From the NCBI GenBank assembly GCA_030592985.1, contig JAUVIB010000218.1:1-5988 (forward strand): 5,988 nt of DNA. Direction: 5' to 3'. This DNA comes from Calditrichaceae bacterium (GTDB taxonomy: Bacteria; Calditrichota; Calditrichia; Calditrichales; Calditrichaceae). The notes under the pieces are model-generated. The model was not told where the DNA came from, ran no database searches, and was given only the letters and a program-made list of their open reading frames with translations. The position numbers and the translations under genes were made by a program. The stretch's first letter is position 1, and each line of letters starts with the position of its first letter. Positions 1-5,426 of this stretch are shown here, piece after piece.

Positions 1-105
1 AAATTGCGGTTTATCGCTATTTAGATTTAGGTCTGATACTTGCAGAATTCCTAACTTTATCCCTTTGACTTTATCTTTTGTATTGTCATCAATATGAAAT
101 CTCAT
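1..105 (-). CDS. N-terminus of probable B3/4-domain protein (partial)
   Basis: The minus strand encodes 35 codons without a stop, from ATG at 105 to the window edge. The protein begins MRFHIDDNTKDKVKGIKLGI and continues L-Q-V-S-D-L-N-L-N. An in-frame TAG lies three codons upstream of the ATG, so the start is well bounded, and a weak GGA Shine-Dalgarno sits 9 nt before it. The pattern of a short 'x-I-D' beginning followed by 'G-I-K-L-G-x-L-x-V' resembles free-standing B3/4 domain proteins, which are relatives of the phenylalanyl-tRNA synthetase beta-chain B3/B4 domain. That family match is from memory on a short fragment and is tentative; the coding call itself is firmer. The gene follows the small membrane protein on the same strand after a 71-nt gap and could be the third gene of the rsgA transcript. 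Confidence 0.55.
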   Translation of the reverse strand, partial: MRFHIDDNTKDKVKGIKLGILQVSDLNLNSDKPQF

Positions 106-176
106 CGTTAGCTATCCAATTTTATAAAAGTAAAACCCGTACTTGTTAAAATATATACAAATAATTAATGTGTGTA

Positions 177-632
177 TTAAATGTAATCAAAAATTGATTT
201 TAAAGTAAGAAGTATTGTAATAATTATGATCGTGATTGATGATATCCCAATTGGAACCCATACGGGTGCAATCCAGGGACGAGGTATAAGAAAAAGAACA
301 TCAATCGTAGTAAAGTTAGATGGCCATTTAATCAAAAGGTAAAGCGAGAGATAATAAAACAAATCCCAAAATGCAAATGTCCATAGAAAGACAATCATCA
401 TGTCAAGCCATGTTTTTCCAACCAAAAGAGCTACGATTACAAGCATTAATATTGTGGCTGCTTCTCTTGTTTTCTCAATGAAAATGTAGCGCTTAGGAAT
501 TTTTTTAAGCACATCTCTATTTGATTGCGCGTCAATAATTCCAAGCGCCTTACGAAGATAAACCACAACTACTCCTTCAAAATGAGCCATGGCAATACCA
601 AAAAGAGCTAATAAGAAAAACTTTTCCATCAT
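177..632 (-). CDS. Small four-helix integral membrane protein, uncharacterised family
   Basis: This 151-residue protein has no function I can name. Four hydrophobic segments are visible at about residues 4-26, 58-72, 76-101 and 121-145, separated by a basic loop (K43-R57), so it is almost certainly an inner-membrane protein. Several stretches look conserved rather than merely hydrophobic: R-E-A-A-T-I at 56-61, F-W-D-L-F-Y-Y at 88-94, and W-P-S-N-F-T-T-I-D-V-L-F-L-I-P-R-P-W-I at 103-121 leading into A-P-V. I recall similar short proteins with F-x-W-D-I-F-Y-Y and L-F-L-I-P-x-P-W motifs in many bacteria, always as hypotheticals. The buried acidic and aromatic residues and the Pro-rich loop suggest a specific role rather than a spacer protein. 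Two ATGs lie side by side (632 and 629) behind an A/G-rich AAGAAAG stretch; either could be used. It lies 44 nt downstream of rsgA on the same strand with no clear terminator between, which suggests co-transcription. Confidence 0.8.
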   Translation of the reverse strand: MMEKFFLLALFGIAMAHFEGVVVVYLRKALGIIDAQSNRDVLKKIPKRYIFIEKTREAATILMLVIVALLVGKTWLDMMIVFLWTFAFWDLFYYLSLYLLIKWPSNFTTIDVLFLIPRPWIAPVWVPIGISSITIIIITILLTLKSIFDYI

Positions 633-676
633 AAATTTTCTTTCTTATAGTTAAGCAATTTCATATAATGTCGTGT

Positions 677-1744
677 TTAGTACTTACTTGATTTCTTATT
701 TTTTTTCATATTCTTTATCATTTTTCCAAAATCCTTGTCTTTTTTACGTCTTTCAATTACAGTCGATTCAAAATGAGTTTTCTCATTTTTCATTTTTAGA
801 TAGTTTTCATATAAATCTTTATCAATTTCTTCCTTATCAACAGCTTCCAATATCGCACAGTTAGTTTCATGGGTGTGTGTGCAATCTTTAAATTTACAGT
901 CCTGAGATAGTTTAACAATCGCGTCAAATGTAATCTCAAGCCCATTTGCTGCATCTGCAATTCCGACTTCTCTCATTCCGGGATTGTCAATTAATATTCC
1001 ACCGTTTTCCAAAACAATTAATTCCCGATGGCTGGTGACATGTCTGCCTTTGCTGGTACTTAAACTTATAGTGTTTGTTTTCATTTGTTCTTTACCCGAA
1101 ATATTATTCAATAGGGTTGATTTGCCTACTCCTGATGAACCAAGTAAACAATAGGTATTCCCCTTTAAAATGAATTCGAGTAATTTTTCATAGCCAATTT
1201 GTGTTTCTTTGCTAATAGCAATTACTGGAACATGTTTAACTCTTTCTTTAACAGTATCAATGATATCTTTTAATTGCATATCATTTATCAGGTCAATCTT
1301 GTTAAGAATGACGATTGGGGTAACATTAGAAGTATTGCAAATGGTTAAATATCGCTCTATTCTGTTAATATTAAAGTCCCTGTCCACAGCTTGAACGATA
1401 AAAGCATAATCAATATTTGTGGCAATAATTTGCTTTTCTCCAAATTTCCCGACAGCCTGTCTCTCGATAATTGTTTTTCTGGGGAATATGGCATGAATAA
1501 GCACTTTATTCTCATCATATTCTGAAATGGCAACCCAGTCTCCCACAGCAGGAAAGTTAGACCTGCTTTTTGCAGAGAATCTCAAATTTCCAAGTATCTC
1601 TGCTTCTAACTCATTTTTATCAGTCTTGACAATGTATCGTTCTTTGTGCTCCGATATTACTCGTGCAATACCAAATGAATCAAGTCCTTGTTCTTTACGG
1701 AACTCTTCAAAATCAGAGTTATATCCTAAATCATTAATGTCCAT
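677..1744 (-). CDS. rsgA: Ribosome small subunit-dependent GTPase A (RsgA/YjeQ family)
   Basis: RsgA is a cytoplasmic GTPase that binds the 30S subunit late in its assembly and releases maturation factors on GTP hydrolysis. The motif order is circularly permuted, as is diagnostic for the family. Counting from a TTG at 1750, these are G4 N-K-I-D at 150-153, G5-like I-S-K at 179-181, the P-loop G-S-S-G-V-G-K-S at 204-211, the switch-I-like stretch K-G-R-H-V-T at 234-239, and G3 D-N-P-G at 255-258. An N-terminal OB-fold covers about 25-95, including F-P-A-V-G-D-W-V. The zinc knuckle is complete: Cys285, Cys290, His292, Cys298. The last 25 residues are very lysine-rich, as expected for rRNA contact. 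I prefer ATG at 1744 (355 aa) over the TTG six bases upstream, because AAAGG at 1755-1751 is 6 nt from the ATG and abuts the TTG. The length matches the longer (about 350 aa) RsgA subgroup. No key residue is missing. It is the first gene of the leftward cluster and is divergent from the transporter. Confidence 0.96.
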   Translation of the reverse strand: MDINDLGYNSDFEEFRKEQGLDSFGIARVISEHKERYIVKTDKNELEAEILGNLRFSAKSRSNFPAVGDWVAISEYDENKVLIHAIFPRKTIIERQAVGKFGEKQIIATNIDYAFIVQAVDRDFNINRIERYLTICNTSNVTPIVILNKIDLINDMQLKDIIDTVKERVKHVPVIAISKETQIGYEKLLEFILKGNTYCLLGSSGVGKSTLLNNISGKEQMKTNTISLSTSKGRHVTSHRELIVLENGGILIDNPGMREVGIADAANGLEITFDAIVKLSQDCKFKDCTHTHETNCAILEAVDKEEIDKDLYENYLKMKNEKTHFESTVIERRKKDKDFGKMIKNMKKNKKSSKY

Positions 1745-1750
1745 ATGCAA

Positions 1751-1755
1751 CCTTT
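1751..1755 (-). promoter_or_regulatory. Shine-Dalgarno that sets the rsgA start
   Basis: On the minus strand AAAGG is followed by TTGCAT and then ATG. The 6-nt spacing to the ATG at 1744 is good, while the TTG at 1750 directly touches the motif and could not use it. This argues for the shorter 355-residue RsgA. Confidence 0.6.
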
Positions 1756-1801
1756 TATTTTATTATGCTCTTTCAAATTTTTTTAATGAGTATGTGTAGT
1801 T

Positions 1802-1830
1802 ATTATTGAGTTTTCTTGTATTCAGTACAA
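1802..1830 (-). promoter_or_regulatory. Candidate sigma-70-type promoter for rsgA
   Basis: Reading leftward, TTGTAC (1830-1825) and AATAAT (1807-1802) are separated by exactly 17 nt. The -10 matches TATAAT at five of six positions; the -35 matches only its TTG. This would give a leader of about 50 nt before ATG 1744. AT-rich DNA produces such matches by chance, and Bacteroidota use a different -33/-7 consensus, so this is a candidate only. Confidence 0.28.
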
Positions 1831-1975
1831 TTTCCCGGTATAGGTATTGCGTTTATTAGGGTTATTTGTTACTTCCTATTCGTTTATTATGTAAATTACA
1901 TTTTATAGTACGAAGACGCAAGAAATTGTAGAAGATTTTACAAACTGTTTTGTGCCAGATGAAACCGGAATAAAA

Positions 1976-3394
1976 ATGATAGAAAAACTGCAAAAAATAA
2001 AATTACCCGATACCATTATACTGCTTTTTTTCATAATGGTCTTAATGGCCGTGCTTACCTGGATTATGGATGGCGGGGAATACGCTTTTGAAATGGTAAA
2101 GGGACGTAAGCTAATCCTTCCCGATTCATATAAAGCAGTGGAGAGTGTTCCGCAGGGTTTTGGGGCCATATTGATAGCGCCTATCGCCGGATTTATAAAA
2201 GCCGCCAATATTATCGCCTTTATTTTAATCGTAGGCGGCGCCTTTTTTATTATTCAGAAAACCGGCGCTATTGACGCTCTTATTAATAAAATTGCCCATA
2301 TTCATCAGCGTTCAGAAACCATGCGTAAGATATTTATTCCAGTCACCATGATCGTCTTTTCTCTGCTTGGATCGGTTTATGGGATGAGCGAAGAGGTTAT
2401 TCCATTTATCCTGATTTTTGTACCCTTGTCCATTTCTCTTGGTTATGATTCTATCGTAGGAGTAGCGATACCGTTTGTGGGAGCCGGAGCGGGATTTGCC
2501 GGCGCCTTTCTTAATCCCTTTACGATTGGAATTGCCCAGGGAATTGCCGGATTACCGCCTTTTTCCGGTATGGCCTATCGTCTAATCGTCTGGATAATTA
2601 TTACCATTGTAGTAATAATTGCAGTGGTCCTTTACAGCCGCAGAATTTTAAAAGCGCCGCAAAAGAGTCCTATGTATGATTTAGATCGCTACTGGCGTAA
2701 AAAAGTGAAAGATGGTAGCGGGTCTGTGGATGATACTCAACCCATGTTAAAATCACATAAAGCAATTCTATTTCTGTTTGCTGCTGCCATAATAATGCTC
2801 ATCTTTGGGGTTATTTACTACGGGTGGTATATTAATGAAATTGCTGCCCTTTTTCTTGGATTGGGATTACTGGCCGGAATTATTTCTCATCTAAAAGCTA
2901 ATGAGATCGGCAAGGCTTTTGTTGAAGGGGCTTCACAGTTGGTTAATGTGGCTTTTATTATTGCTTTAGCGCATTCCATATTAATTATTGCCACAGACGG
3001 CCGCATACTCGACGCTATGTTGTTCCATTTAGCCGGATTGATACATGGCATCCATCCAATTGTTTCCGCTCAATTGATGTTTGTAGTGCAGAGCTTGATA
3101 AATGTGCTGGTTCCTTCCGGCAGCGGGCAGGCGGCTCTTTCCATGCCCATCATGGCGCCCTTGAGTGATATTCTCGGTGTTACCCGACAGACGGCGGTGC
3201 TGGCTTTTCAGTTTGGCGACGGCTTTACCAATTTAATTATTCCCACATCGGGAGTAACGATGGGTATTCTCGGATTGGCGCGTATTCCATTCCAAAAATG
3301 GTTTATGTGGATGCTGCCGCTGCAAGTCATCTTGTTTGTTCTTGGACTATTGTTGCTTATTCCGCCGGTACTAACAGCGTGGGGGCCATTTTAA
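1976..3394 (+). CDS. YfcC-family (DcuC / C4-dicarboxylate carrier superfamily) membrane transporter
   Basis: This is a secondary carrier of the inner membrane, 472 residues from ATG 1976. The family's typical length is about 450-500, so it appears complete. Eleven to thirteen hydrophobic segments are visible, at about 12-32, 62-92 (two), 118-155 (two), 158-185, 202-220, 262-282, 286-304, 321-340, 362-380, 403-435 and 445-466. Family hallmarks are the entry P-D-T-x-I-L-L, G-S-V-Y-G-M-S-E-E-V-I-P-F (132-143), G-A-F-L-N-P-F-T-I (176-184), and the strongly conserved P-S-G-S-G-Q-A-A-L-S-M-P-I-M-A-P-L (380-396) with F-G-D-G-F-T-N-L-I-I-P-T-S-G (413-426). The two halves each carry a hairpin-type signature, as in ion-transporter-superfamily carriers. 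The substrate cannot be read: relatives are annotated for C4-dicarboxylates, amino acids, peptides or basic amino-acid exchange. An in-frame GTG at 1952 would add eight residues, but it has no Shine-Dalgarno and the added residues precede the family's usual N-terminus. Parts are notably GC-rich compared with the left arm. Confidence 0.88.
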   Translation: MIEKLQKIKLPDTIILLFFIMVLMAVLTWIMDGGEYAFEMVKGRKLILPDSYKAVESVPQGFGAILIAPIAGFIKAANIIAFILIVGGAFFIIQKTGAIDALINKIAHIHQRSETMRKIFIPVTMIVFSLLGSVYGMSEEVIPFILIFVPLSISLGYDSIVGVAIPFVGAGAGFAGAFLNPFTIGIAQGIAGLPPFSGMAYRLIVWIIITIVVIIAVVLYSRRILKAPQKSPMYDLDRYWRKKVKDGSGSVDDTQPMLKSHKAILFLFAAAIIMLIFGVIYYGWYINEIAALFLGLGLLAGIISHLKANEIGKAFVEGASQLVNVAFIIALAHSILIIATDGRILDAMLFHLAGLIHGIHPIVSAQLMFVVQSLINVLVPSGSGQAALSMPIMAPLSDILGVTRQTAVLAFQFGDGFTNLIIPTSGVTMGILGLARIPFQKWFMWMLPLQVILFVLGLLLLIPPVLTAWGPF

Positions 3395-3402
3395 AGAGAG
3401 GG
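3395..3402 (+). promoter_or_regulatory. Strong Shine-Dalgarno immediately after the transporter stop
   Basis: AGAGAGGG begins on the base after the transporter's TAA and lies 6 nt before an ATG at 3409. It is one of the best ribosome-binding sequences in the window, yet it serves only a 27-codon frame. This is why that frame is listed. Confidence 0.5.
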
Positions 3403-3408
3403 TAAACT

Positions 3409-3492
3409 ATGATTATTGATATTGTTTTGTGTTTATTTTTTCGTTTTAAATTTATTATTCCCGTGCCCCTAAAAATATCGCTGACTAAGTAG
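3409..3492 (+). CDS. 27-codon hydrophobic micro-ORF (small protein, leader peptide or gene remnant)
   Basis: The frame runs from ATG 3409 to TAG 3490-3492, starts M-I-I-D-I-V-L-C-L-F-F-R-F and ends K-I-S-L-T-K. It starts 14 nt after the transporter stop behind AGAGAGGG at 6-nt spacing, the geometry of a translationally coupled next gene. The product is hydrophobic with a few basic residues, so it could be a single-span membrane peptide. There are two alternatives. It may be a regulatory leader peptide for the secreted gene, since its stop codon overlaps a potential stem. Or it may be the stub of a lost gene: M-I-I-D-I is a common opening of amidohydrolases (usually continuing H-x-H), but no H-x-H is present here, so that idea is weak. 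Nothing in the sequence proves translation. Confidence 0.33.
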   Translation: MIIDIVLCLFFRFKFIIPVPLKISLTK

Positions 3493-3532
3493 GGGGCAGA
3501 CTTGTTCGATTTTCAAATGTTAGATACGCCCC
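3464..3532 (+). promoter_or_regulatory. Competing G/C stems upstream of the secreted gene (possible attenuator-like leader)
   Basis: TGCCCC at 3464-3469 can pair with GGGGCA at 3493-3498 (loop 23 nt, plus one T-G wobble). The same G-run can instead pair as GGGGC 3493-3497 with GCCCC 3528-3532 (loop 30 nt). The two pairings exclude each other. The micro-ORF stop (3490-3492) sits just before the shared strand, so a ribosome on the micro-ORF would cover the first arm and favour the second. No T-run follows either stem, so neither is a classical intrinsic terminator. Stems are short and loops long; it may be incidental. Confidence 0.25.
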
Positions 3533-3546
3533 ATTGTACAATAGAA

Positions 3547-3551
3547 AGAGG
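3547..3551 (+). promoter_or_regulatory. Shine-Dalgarno that sets the start of the secreted protein
   Basis: AGAGG is followed by six T residues and ATG 3558. The longer frame from TTG 3534 would place this motif inside the coding region and would add eight residues, several basic, ahead of the signal peptide. The ATG is therefore preferred. Confidence 0.7.
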
Positions 3552-3557
3552 TTTTTT

Positions 3558-5207
3558 ATGAAAAATATTATTTTTACTTTTTTACTATCACTTATCTACG
3601 GAATAACAGTCATGCACGCCCAAGTCCAGCCAACAGCACTGTCTGCAGATAACGGCGTGATAAAGGTAAAACTGGATTTAACAAGAGGCGGTGCCATTAA
3701 TTATCTTTCTAATTCAGGAGATAACCGAAACTTGGTTAATATCCATGATGAAGGCCGCTATATTCAGCAATCTTATTATGCAGGTAATGTTTTAGATCGC
3801 AGAAATGAAGGACAATCATCTGGCTGGTCGCCCTGGTCCTGGAATCCCATCCAGGTGGGTGACACTTTTGGTAATCGCGCCCAAATACTCGATTACTTGC
3901 AAAATGGTGATACGCTATATGTAAAATGCACACCCATGTTGTGGGATATGAATAATGAACCGGCTGAAGCCGTGATGGAGCAATGGACTATATTAAATGA
4001 TAATGTGCTCGAAGTACATAATAAACTAACCTGTTTCAGAACTGACACCATTTATGGCGAAAATATATCAAGAGATCAGGAACTGCCTGCAGTTTACCCA
4101 ATATCTGCATTGGAAAATTTATATTGCTATATCGGTGGAGTCCCATTTACAAATGATTCACTCAGCAATCCGCCGGTTGTTAATTTGTCCAGTGGTTTTT
4201 GGGGAAGGTATCTTGGCGTTAGTGAACATTGGATGGCTTTTGTTGATGATACCAAGTTTGGAATGGGCGTTTACAATCCTCAGTGTAACCATTTTATAGC
4301 AGGAATGGCTGGTGATCCGGGTCATGAAGCATTAGACGGTTCCACGTCGTATATCGCACCAATTAAGAATGAGGCTTTGAATAAAAACTCTGTTTATGAT
4401 TACACCTACTTTATTATTGTAGGAACGGTGGAGGAGATACGTACAAAAGTATATGACTTAAGCAAAGAGTTTAATGAGCCGCTGCAGAAGACGCAATGGG
4501 AATTTAATGAAGATAATAATTTTGAAGGTTGGCAGTTGAACGGTGCATCAGCAGGAGAAGTAAGCAATGGTTGCCTTATTATGGATGTTGTTGCCAATGA
4601 TCCATTTATGACTAATATGGACGGTATGCTGATTGACGCCTCTAAATTTGATAAGATTCTTATTAAAATGAAAAATAATACACCGGATACTATAGCTGAT
4701 CTCTTCTTTATCCGTGTCGATGCACCGCAACAATATAATATGTTTCGTTTTCAAATAATCCCCATTGATAGCATTTACAGGGAATATGAAATAAACCTGA
4801 GTGAAAATCCGGAGTGGCGCGGCACTATCGTCATGCTGCGCTTAGACCCTGTGTCCAATGTCTCTTCAGGTTCCATTTTTATCGATTATATCCGTCTCGA
4901 CAACGGCATATCATCTTTAATAAATGAGGACTCGCACATAGTGCATCAATTTCAATTGTCACAGAATTATCCCAATCCTTTTAATCCTGTCACAACGATA
5001 AAATATATGCTGGCGATGGATGGCCCGGTAAAACTGACTGTTTACGACAATATGGGCCGTGAAGTGTCCGTTTTACTTGATAAATATCAGCAAGCAGGTC
5101 AGTATGGAATTTCATGGTCTGCTCGGGATATGTCCAGCGGTTTGTATTTTTATCGTCTTGAAGCGGGAGATTTGGCATTAACTCGCAAGATGCTGTTACT
5201 CAAATAG
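3558..5207 (+). CDS. Secreted multidomain protein with CBM-like module and T9SS sorting domain
   Basis: From ATG 3558 the product has 549 residues. Residues 1-21 form a signal peptide (M-K-N, hydrophobic core, likely cut after M-H-A). Residues about 27-305 form one large beta-rich region with N-I-H-D-E-G-R-Y-I-Q-Q-S-Y-Y-A-G (61-76), W-S-P-W-S-W-N-P (90-97), M-E-Q-W (140-143), R-D-Q-E-L-P-A-V-Y-P (172-181) and Y-I-A-P-I (265-269). I recall this pattern in uncharacterised secreted proteins and suspect a carbohydrate-active beta-sandwich, but I cannot assign an activity. Residues 313-448 read like a carbohydrate-binding jelly roll: F-E-G-W, G-C-L-I-M-D, then I-D-A-S-K-F-D-K-I-L-I-K-M-K and a closing F-I-D-Y-I-R-L. 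Residues 467-549 are a type A T9SS sorting domain. The protein should therefore cross the inner membrane by Sec, leave through the type IX machinery, and be anchored or released at the surface. A glycan-binding or glycan-processing role is inference. Confidence 0.88.
   Translation: MKNIIFTFLLSLIYGITVMHAQVQPTALSADNGVIKVKLDLTRGGAINYLSNSGDNRNLVNIHDEGRYIQQSYYAGNVLDRRNEGQSSGWSPWSWNPIQVGDTFGNRAQILDYLQNGDTLYVKCTPMLWDMNNEPAEAVMEQWTILNDNVLEVHNKLTCFRTDTIYGENISRDQELPAVYPISALENLYCYIGGVPFTNDSLSNPPVVNLSSGFWGRYLGVSEHWMAFVDDTKFGMGVYNPQCNHFIAGMAGDPGHEALDGSTSYIAPIKNEALNKNSVYDYTYFIIVGTVEEIRTKVYDLSKEFNEPLQKTQWEFNEDNNFEGWQLNGASAGEVSNGCLIMDVVANDPFMTNMDGMLIDASKFDKILIKMKNNTPDTIADLFFIRVDAPQQYNMFRFQIIPIDSIYREYEINLSENPEWRGTIVMLRLDPVSNVSSGSIFIDYIRLDNGISSLINEDSHIVHQFQLSQNYPNPFNPVTTIKYMLAMDGPVKLTVYDNMGREVSVLLDKYQQAGQYGISWSARDMSSGLYFYRLEAGDLALTRKMLLLK
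4953..5204 (+). other. C-terminal type IX secretion (Por) sorting domain, type A
   Basis: This segment encodes residues 466-549 of the secreted protein. It opens with L-S-Q-N-Y-P-N-P-F-N-P-V-T-T-I-K-Y, continues with V-K-L-T-V-Y-D-N-M-G-R-E-V and closes with S-S-G-L-Y-F-Y-R-L followed by T-R-K-M-L-L-L-K at the very C-terminus. These are the recognised elements of the type A signal used by the type IX secretion system. The N-P-F-N-P-x-T-x-I-x-Y form is especially frequent in Ignavibacteria, Calditrichota and related lineages, which is the main taxonomic clue in the window. Confidence 0.93.
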
Positions 5208-5423
5208 TTCAAATTTCTTTTTGAGATTTAATAAATGAAGTTTTTTAAATGCTCCTCAGTAATAGATTTTTCAATACTCCATTGACTCATTTTTTAATCC
5301 ATTTGTTTTCATCTATTCAAAAAAAATATAGTATTTTTCTGAATATTATTTCCTTTCAATCAACTATTTGTTGCTCATTTGTTAATATTTCCCTAAATTC
5401 AACCCTTTTATTGGAAAAAGTAT
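5208..5423. other. AT-rich spacer between the secreted gene and the ABC ATPase
   Basis: This is a 216-nt, very AT-rich spacer (for example 11 G/C in the 60 bases 5281-5340). A weak imperfect stem follows the stop: AAATTTC 5211-5217 and GAGATTT 5223-5229 around five T residues. It lacks GC pairs and a proper downstream T-run, so it is a poor terminator. A candidate promoter for the ABC gene lies at 5303-5332. A plus-strand frame 5249-5440 exists but looks like translated AT-rich noise. Confidence 0.5.
5303..5332 (+). promoter_or_regulatory. Candidate promoter for the ABC ATPase gene
   Basis: TTGTTT (5303-5308) and TATAGT (5327-5332) are separated by 18 nt, mostly A residues just before the -10. 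The -10 matches TATAAT at five of six positions. It would give a leader of about 85 nt ahead of TTG 5424. The match is decent, but the region is so AT-rich that chance occurrence is likely. Confidence 0.3.
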
Positions 5424-5426
5424 TTG
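5413..5426 (+). promoter_or_regulatory. Ribosome-binding site and TTG start of the ABC ATPase
   Basis: GGAAAAAG begins at 5413 and lies just upstream of TTG 5424-5426. There is no ATG in frame before residue 102, far beyond Walker A, and the frame is closed by TAA at 5394-5396. The TTG gives the classic beginning x-K-I-I-A-E-N-I-S-K-H-Y, so a TTG initiation is the sensible reading. Confidence 0.6.

Larger units (their letters stand above)
1751..1975. other. Divergent intergenic spacer between rsgA and the transporter
   Basis: This roughly 225-nt AT-rich spacer must hold the start signals for both the leftward rsgA group and the rightward transporter. I see one reasonable leftward promoter (1802-1830) and a weak -10-like TATAGT on the plus strand at 1904-1909 with no matching -35. 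No strong palindromic operator is evident. The transporter reading frame stays open back to 1895 (stop TAA at 1892-1894), but the only start-like codons there are GTG 1952 and ATT 1895. The last 70 bases are less AT-rich than the rest and may be leader or decayed coding DNA. Confidence 0.5.

Noticed and set aside
673..864. Plus-strand 63-codon frame opposite the 3' end of rsgA
   Set aside because: It is the antisense of the lysine-rich RsgA tail, which yields Phe/Ser runs; no ribosome-binding site or motif.
1952..1975. GTG 1952 as the transporter start
   Set aside because: No purine-rich site lies at a useful distance before it, while ATG 1976 matches where family N-termini begin.
1903..2208. 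Minus-strand 101-codon frame over the transporter start
   Set aside because: It is antisense to conserved transporter coding sequence and its Ser/Ile-rich translation shows no recognisable motif.
3534..3557. TTG 3534 as the start of the secreted protein
   Set aside because: The AGAGG site at 3547-3551 is positioned for ATG 3558, and that ATG gives a normal signal peptide.
5211..5229. Stem-loop after the secreted gene as an intrinsic terminator
   Set aside because: The stem is seven weak pairs including one wobble, with a single GC pair, and no T-run directly after it, so it cannot be called a terminator.
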